DNA of 8,482 nt from positions 1 to 8,482 of the forward strand of contig DATLEF010000040.1 in the NCBI GenBank assembly GCA_035525455.1. The letters are read 5' to 3'. The position numbers and the translations under genes were made by a program. How positions within the stretch are numbered: position 1 is the stretch's first letter; each line of letters starts with the position of its first letter. Below are positions 5,607-8,482 of the stretch, piece after piece. The stretch is from JAQGMV01 sp035525455. Lineage in GTDB: Bacteria > Pseudomonadota > Gammaproteobacteria > Burkholderiales > SG8-41. Below the pieces are notes generated by a model. That model was not told the DNA's origin. It searched no databases and saw only the letters and a program-made list of their open reading frames with translations.

Positions 5607-6931
5607 CGATCACCCGCCGCCTCGCGCAGCTACTGAGCGCCTCGTCCGCTTCGGACATCCCGCCGCACGTGTTTCACCAAGCCAAGCGCTCGGTGCTGAA
5701 CTGGCTGGGTGCCGCGCTCGGCGGCTGCCGCGACGAGTCCGTGGGTCACGCGCTCGCCATGATCGGCGAATTCGCGGGACCGCCACAGGCGACGCTCGTC
5801 GGCCACGCCCGAAGGCTAGATGCTCTCAACGCCGCGCTCGTGAACGGCATCAGCTCGAACATACTGGACTTCGACGACACGCACGCCCGCATCGTCGTGC
5901 ACCCGACGGCGTCGATTGGCTGTGCGCTGCTCGCGCTTTCGGAAGTGAGGCCAATCAGCGGGCGCGATTTTCTGCACGCGCTCGTGCTCGGCATCGAACT
6001 CGAGTGCCGCCTGCTCGATCCGCGCGCCGCCGAGTACAAGTTCGCGTGGTCGCCGACGACGTCGGTCGCGGGCATGGGCTCCGCGGCCGCGTGCGCGCGT
6101 GCTATGGGGCTCGGCAAGCAGCAGATTGCATGGGCCTTGGGCATCGCCGCGACGCAGGCGAGCGGATTGCGCGAAACCGGCGGCTCCATGAGCAAGGCGT
6201 TGAATGCGGGACATGCTGCGCGATGCGGTCTTGCCGCGGCATTACTCGCGGCTAAAGACTTTACCGGCTCGGAGACGGTGCTCGAAGGCCCGAACGGATT
6301 CATCGCGGCGTTCGGCGAAGCGCGGAATGTAGATGCGGTCGTCGACGGGTGGGGCTCGACGTATCAGATCGAGATGAACACGTTCAAGCCGTTTCCCTGC
6401 GGCATCGTGACTCACGCCGCGATCGATGCCTGTCTCGAGCTCTACCGGCAAGGCGTGCGCGCGGAGACAGTACGCTCGGTGCAACTCAATGTTCATCCCG
6501 TGGTCTCGCGGCTCACCGGACGCGAGAATCCCGCGGGTCCGCTCGAAGCGAAGCTGAGCGTCGGCCACACGGCGGCCGCGGCTTTTCGTTACGGCCGGGT
6601 CGGCGTGAAGGAGTTTTCTCCAGTTTGTATCGCAGATCCGCAGGTGGTCCGGCTCCGCAAGAGCACGTCAGTCGTGGTCGAGCCACGTTACGCGATGGAC
6701 GAGGCCGAAGTCGCGGTCACGCTGGTCGACGGCCGCGTGTTGACTCAACACATCGAGCACGCCGTCGGCAGCCTGGAGCGGCCGATGACCGACGCCGGGC
6801 TCGAGGACAAGCTGCGAGGGCTTGCAGAGGACGTTCTCACCGATGCGCAGACAAACGAGCTGATCGCGCGCGTGTGGTCGCTCGAGAAGCTCGACGATGC
6901 GAGCGCGCTTGCTGGCGCTAGTCGGGCTTGA
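5603..6931 (+). CDS. MmgE/PrpD family protein (2-methylcitrate dehydratase/cis-aconitate decarboxylase-like)
   Basis: Cytoplasmic enzyme of 442 residues, the usual family length. The helical domain carries NGISSNILDFDDTHARIVVHP (about 81-101), corresponding to the family's active-site segment. D89, T93 and H100 look equivalent to the Asp/Thr/His set known in cis-aconitate decarboxylase. K198 (SMSKALNAGHAAR) and K262 (FKPFPCGIVTHAAIDA) are likely the conserved lysines; this is alignment from memory. The lid domain follows, with ENPAGPLEAKLSVGHTAAAAF (about 308-328), and the protein ends with PMTDAGLEDKLRGLAEDVL. Characterised members dehydrate 2-methylcitrate or decarboxylate cis-aconitate, but many genomic paralogues next to Bug genes have unknown substrates. 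There is no prpB, prpC or acnD neighbour, so a methylcitrate cycle role is not supported. The start overlaps the upstream TGA as ATGA; only a weak CAGG precedes it, in keeping with translational coupling. The 3' end overlaps the convergent Bug gene by 14 bases. Confidence 0.9.
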   Translation: MTITRRLAQLLSASSASDIPPHVFHQAKRSVLNWLGAALGGCRDESVGHALAMIGEFAGPPQATLVGHARRLDALNAALVNGISSNILDFDDTHARIVVHPTASIGCALLALSEVRPISGRDFLHALVLGIELECRLLDPRAAEYKFAWSPTTSVAGMGSAAACARAMGLGKQQIAWALGIAATQASGLRETGGSMSKALNAGHAARCGLAAALLAAKDFTGSETVLEGPNGFIAAFGEARNVDAVVDGWGSTYQIEMNTFKPFPCGIVTHAAIDACLELYRQGVRAETVRSVQLNVHPVVSRLTGRENPAGPLEAKLSVGHTAAAAFRYGRVGVKEFSPVCIADPQVVRLRKSTSVVVEPRYAMDEAEVAVTLVDGRVLTQHIEHAVGSLERPMTDAGLEDKLRGLAEDVLTDAQTNELIARVWSLEKLDDASALAGASRA

Positions 6932-7898
6932 TGTTCGCCGCCTTCACGATCTTTGCGTACTTGGCGATGTCCGCCCTGATGATCGCCGCGAATTCTCCCG
7001 GCGCGTTGCCTACGGCTTCGTTGCCTTCAGCCAACATGCGGTTGCGCATGTCCGGGTGCTCGAGCACCTTGCGCACGGCGCCGCGCAACTGATCAATGAT
7101 GGCAGGCGGCGTTCCCGCCGGCGCAAAAAGACCGTACCACGAGGCGAACTCGTAACCGGGGAATCCTGACTCGGCGATAGTCGGCACCTCCGGCGCGGCC
7201 GGCGCGCGGCGCGGTCCGGTCACGGCAAGCGCACGCAGCTTTCCGCTTCGCGCCTGCGGCACGGACGCCGGCATGCTGCCCAGGTACATCGACACGTGCC
7301 CGCCGATGAGATCGCTGAGCGCGGGACTGCTGCCCTTGTACGGCACGTGCACGACCTTGATCCCCGTGCGCGCGACGAGCATTTCCGTCGCCAGATGGGT
7401 TGCACTCCCGTTGCCGACCGAGGCGTAGGTCAATTGCCCCGGCCGCTCTTTCGCGAGCGCGATCAGGTCCTTCACGGTCTTCACCGGCAGCGACGGATGA
7501 ACCACCAGGATATAGGGCGTGAACGCCACCAGCGTAATGGGCGCGAGGTCCTTCAGCGGGTCGTAAGGCAGCGTCGCGTGCAGGCTCGGATTGATCGCGA
7601 ACGTCGTCGTGGCGAGGAGGATCGTGTATCCGTCGGGCCTGGCCTTCGCGACCAAATCGGTGCCGATGATCGTGCTCGCGCCTCCGCGATTGTCGATGAC
7701 GAGCGACTGTCCGAGATGCGATTTGAGGGAGTCGCTCAGGATGCGCATCGTGACATCCGCTCCGCCTCCGGGCGGGAAAGGCACGACGACGCGGATGGGG
7801 CGCTCGGGATACGCGGCTGCTGCATCCGCGGATGCGCCGGAAACCGGAAGCCACAGGCAGAACGCCCCATACAAGCACAGGCAGACTTTGGTCTTCAT
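6918..7898 (-). CDS. Second Bug/TctC-family substrate-binding protein
   Basis: Periplasmic solute-binding protein of 326 residues. The signal peptide spans about 1-25 (basic MKTK, hydrophobic VCLCLYGAFCLWLPVSG, then ASADA). The mature part begins YPERPIRVVVPFPPGGGADVTMR, with the canonical PPGGGAD ligand-loop sequence that the other Bug protein lacks. Further family blocks: VIDNRGGASTIIGTDLVAKARPDGYTILLA (about 67-96), LPYDPLKDLAPITLV (110-124), YASVGNGSATHLATEM (158-173), HVPYKGSSPALSDLIGG (184-200), PTIAESGFPGYE (239-250) and APAGTPPAIIDQL (259-271). The ATG at 7898 is chosen because it opens the signal peptide; GGAGG lies ten bases upstream (7909-7913), slightly far. The open frame runs on upstream through the LeuD-like gene, but that is only overlap. 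It lies 71 bases after the LeuD-like stop on the same strand and is probably cotranscribed with it. The two Bug proteins differ substantially by eye, so they probably bind different ligands or represent an old duplication. Confidence 0.94.
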   Translation of the reverse strand: MKTKVCLCLYGAFCLWLPVSGASADAAAAYPERPIRVVVPFPPGGGADVTMRILSDSLKSHLGQSLVIDNRGGASTIIGTDLVAKARPDGYTILLATTTFAINPSLHATLPYDPLKDLAPITLVAFTPYILVVHPSLPVKTVKDLIALAKERPGQLTYASVGNGSATHLATEMLVARTGIKVVHVPYKGSSPALSDLIGGHVSMYLGSMPASVPQARSGKLRALAVTGPRRAPAAPEVPTIAESGFPGYEFASWYGLFAPAGTPPAIIDQLRGAVRKVLEHPDMRNRMLAEGNEAVGNAPGEFAAIIRADIAKYAKIVKAANIKPD

Positions 7899-7969
7899 TT
7901 GCGCCGTTCCTCCCGGCGACAACGCCGCACGCTGACGAACATCATCGATCAGCGCAGCGAGATCGGCCG

Positions 7970-8476
7970 TCAGAGATAGCCGTCGCGTTTCAGCTGATCG
8001 TAAGTTCCGCCGGCCTTGATGATGTCGAGCAGCATCGGAGGCATCTTGGCGCCGCGGAGTGTCTGGCCTGTGCGCGTGTTCGTCAACACGCCTTCGCCGA
8101 TATCCACGCGCACGATGTCGCCTTCGCTGGCGGCGTCCAGAACGCCCGGGCATTCCATCGCGGGCAGCGCGTAGTTGATGCAGTTCCGGAAAAAAATACC
8201 GCTGATCGTCTCCGCCACGATCGCAGAAATACCGAGCACGCGCAGAATTTCAGCGGCAGGCCGCGAGGAGCCTGCGCCGAAGTTGCGTCCGGCGATGAGA
8301 ATGTCTCCCTGCTGCACCTGCTCCGACCAGCCCGGCCGGTAAGTCGCAAAGATGAGCTTGGACCGTTCGGGGAGGGACAGCGCGTAGCCGCGATTGGGCA
8401 TCATCTGGTCGGTGTTGATGTTGGCTTCCGGAAAGATCCAGGCGCGGCCTTCCTGCACTGCTGCCTTTGCGTTCAT
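7970..8476 (-). CDS. LeuD-like small (swivel) subunit of an aconitase-superfamily dehydratase
   Basis: Predicted 168-residue small subunit of the isopropylmalate isomerase/homoaconitase type, which pairs with a 4Fe-4S LeuC-like large subunit to (de)hydrate hydroxy-acids in the cytoplasm. Visible signatures: IFPEANINTDQMMP (about 14-27), matching the NTDQ-x2-P entry of LeuD; GDILIAGRNFGAGSSR (about 58-72), with the Ser-Ser-Arg of the aconitase swivel domain; and ISGIFFRNCINYALPAME (about 91-108). Deviations: the usual NFGCGSSREHA reads NFGAGSSRPAAE, and the substrate-selecting loop after NTDQ-x2-P (NRGYALSLPERSK) does not look like the leucine-pathway YL-x-T form. This suggests a paralogue with another substrate, such as a dimethylmalate- or citraconate-type hydratase, rather than true LeuD. 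The ATG at 8476 is six bases from the window edge, so its ribosome binding site cannot be seen and a longer start is possible. A LeuC-like gene probably lies just upstream, outside the window. Confidence 0.85.
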   Translation of the reverse strand: MNAKAAVQEGRAWIFPEANINTDQMMPNRGYALSLPERSKLIFATYRPGWSEQVQQGDILIAGRNFGAGSSRPAAEILRVLGISAIVAETISGIFFRNCINYALPAMECPGVLDAASEGDIVRVDIGEGVLTNTRTGQTLRGAKMPPMLLDIIKAGGTYDQLKRDGYL

Positions 8477-8482
8477 GCGATC

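Noticed and set aside
7945..7966. CGATC-N10-GATCG inverted repeat between the LeuD-like and Bug genes
   Set aside because: The stem has only five pairs with a ten-base loop and no T-tract. Such matches arise often by chance.
7899..8153. Extended open frame upstream of the second Bug protein, across the LeuD-like gene
   Set aside because: It would remove the N-terminal position of the signal peptide and is an alternative-frame reading of the LeuD-like gene.

Overview
The window is a GC-rich stretch of about 8.5 kb, packed with bacterial metabolic genes. Two periplasmic Bug-type solute-binding proteins of the tripartite tricarboxylate transporter family, together with MmgE/PrpD, M20 amidohydrolase and LeuD-like genes, point to a betaproteobacterium. 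A member of Burkholderiales (Bordetella/Achromobacter/Cupriavidus type, or an uncultured soil relative) is most likely. This is inferred from gene content and base composition; there is no rRNA or other phylogenetic marker in the window.

Layout. (1) 6-746, minus strand: a Crp/Fnr-type regulator with visibly lower GC than the rest and an altered recognition helix. (2) 894-3092, minus strand: a two-gene unit, first a Bug binding protein (2121-3092), then an M20 peptidase/amidohydrolase of the hippurate hydrolase type (894-2081), 39 bases apart. (3) 3093-3161: a short divergent control region holding a perfect 7+7 inverted repeat, TTGACCT-N9-AGGTCAA, which overlaps the best candidate promoters in both directions. 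(4) 3162-6931, plus strand: a three-gene unit. It contains a three-cofactor (FMN, 4Fe-4S, dinucleotide) oxidoreductase of the trimethylamine dehydrogenase/2,4-dienoyl-CoA reductase type, a small SnoaL/NTF2-like protein, and an MmgE/PrpD protein whose ATG overlaps the preceding TGA. (5) 6918-8476, minus strand: a LeuD-like small subunit of an aconitase-superfamily dehydratase, followed by a second Bug protein. The Bug 3' end overlaps the MmgE/PrpD 3' end by 14 bases.

Working model (inference). The cluster looks like a peripheral catabolic module. Bug proteins capture an organic acid or acyl compound outside the inner membrane, and the M20 enzyme removes an amide-linked group. The flavin/iron-sulfur enzyme reduces or demethylates the substrate, and the SnoaL-like, MmgE/PrpD and LeuD-like proteins carry out isomerisation or (de)hydration steps. 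The substrate cannot be read from the sequence. No TctA/TctB membrane subunits and no LeuC-like large subunit are present; the latter probably lies just beyond the right edge, upstream of the LeuD-like gene.

I saw no rRNA or tRNA gene, no CRISPR array and no insertion sequence. There is no stretch above 300 bases without a gene. The largest gap, 747-893, holds only weak repeats and the ribosome binding site of the Crp-type gene.
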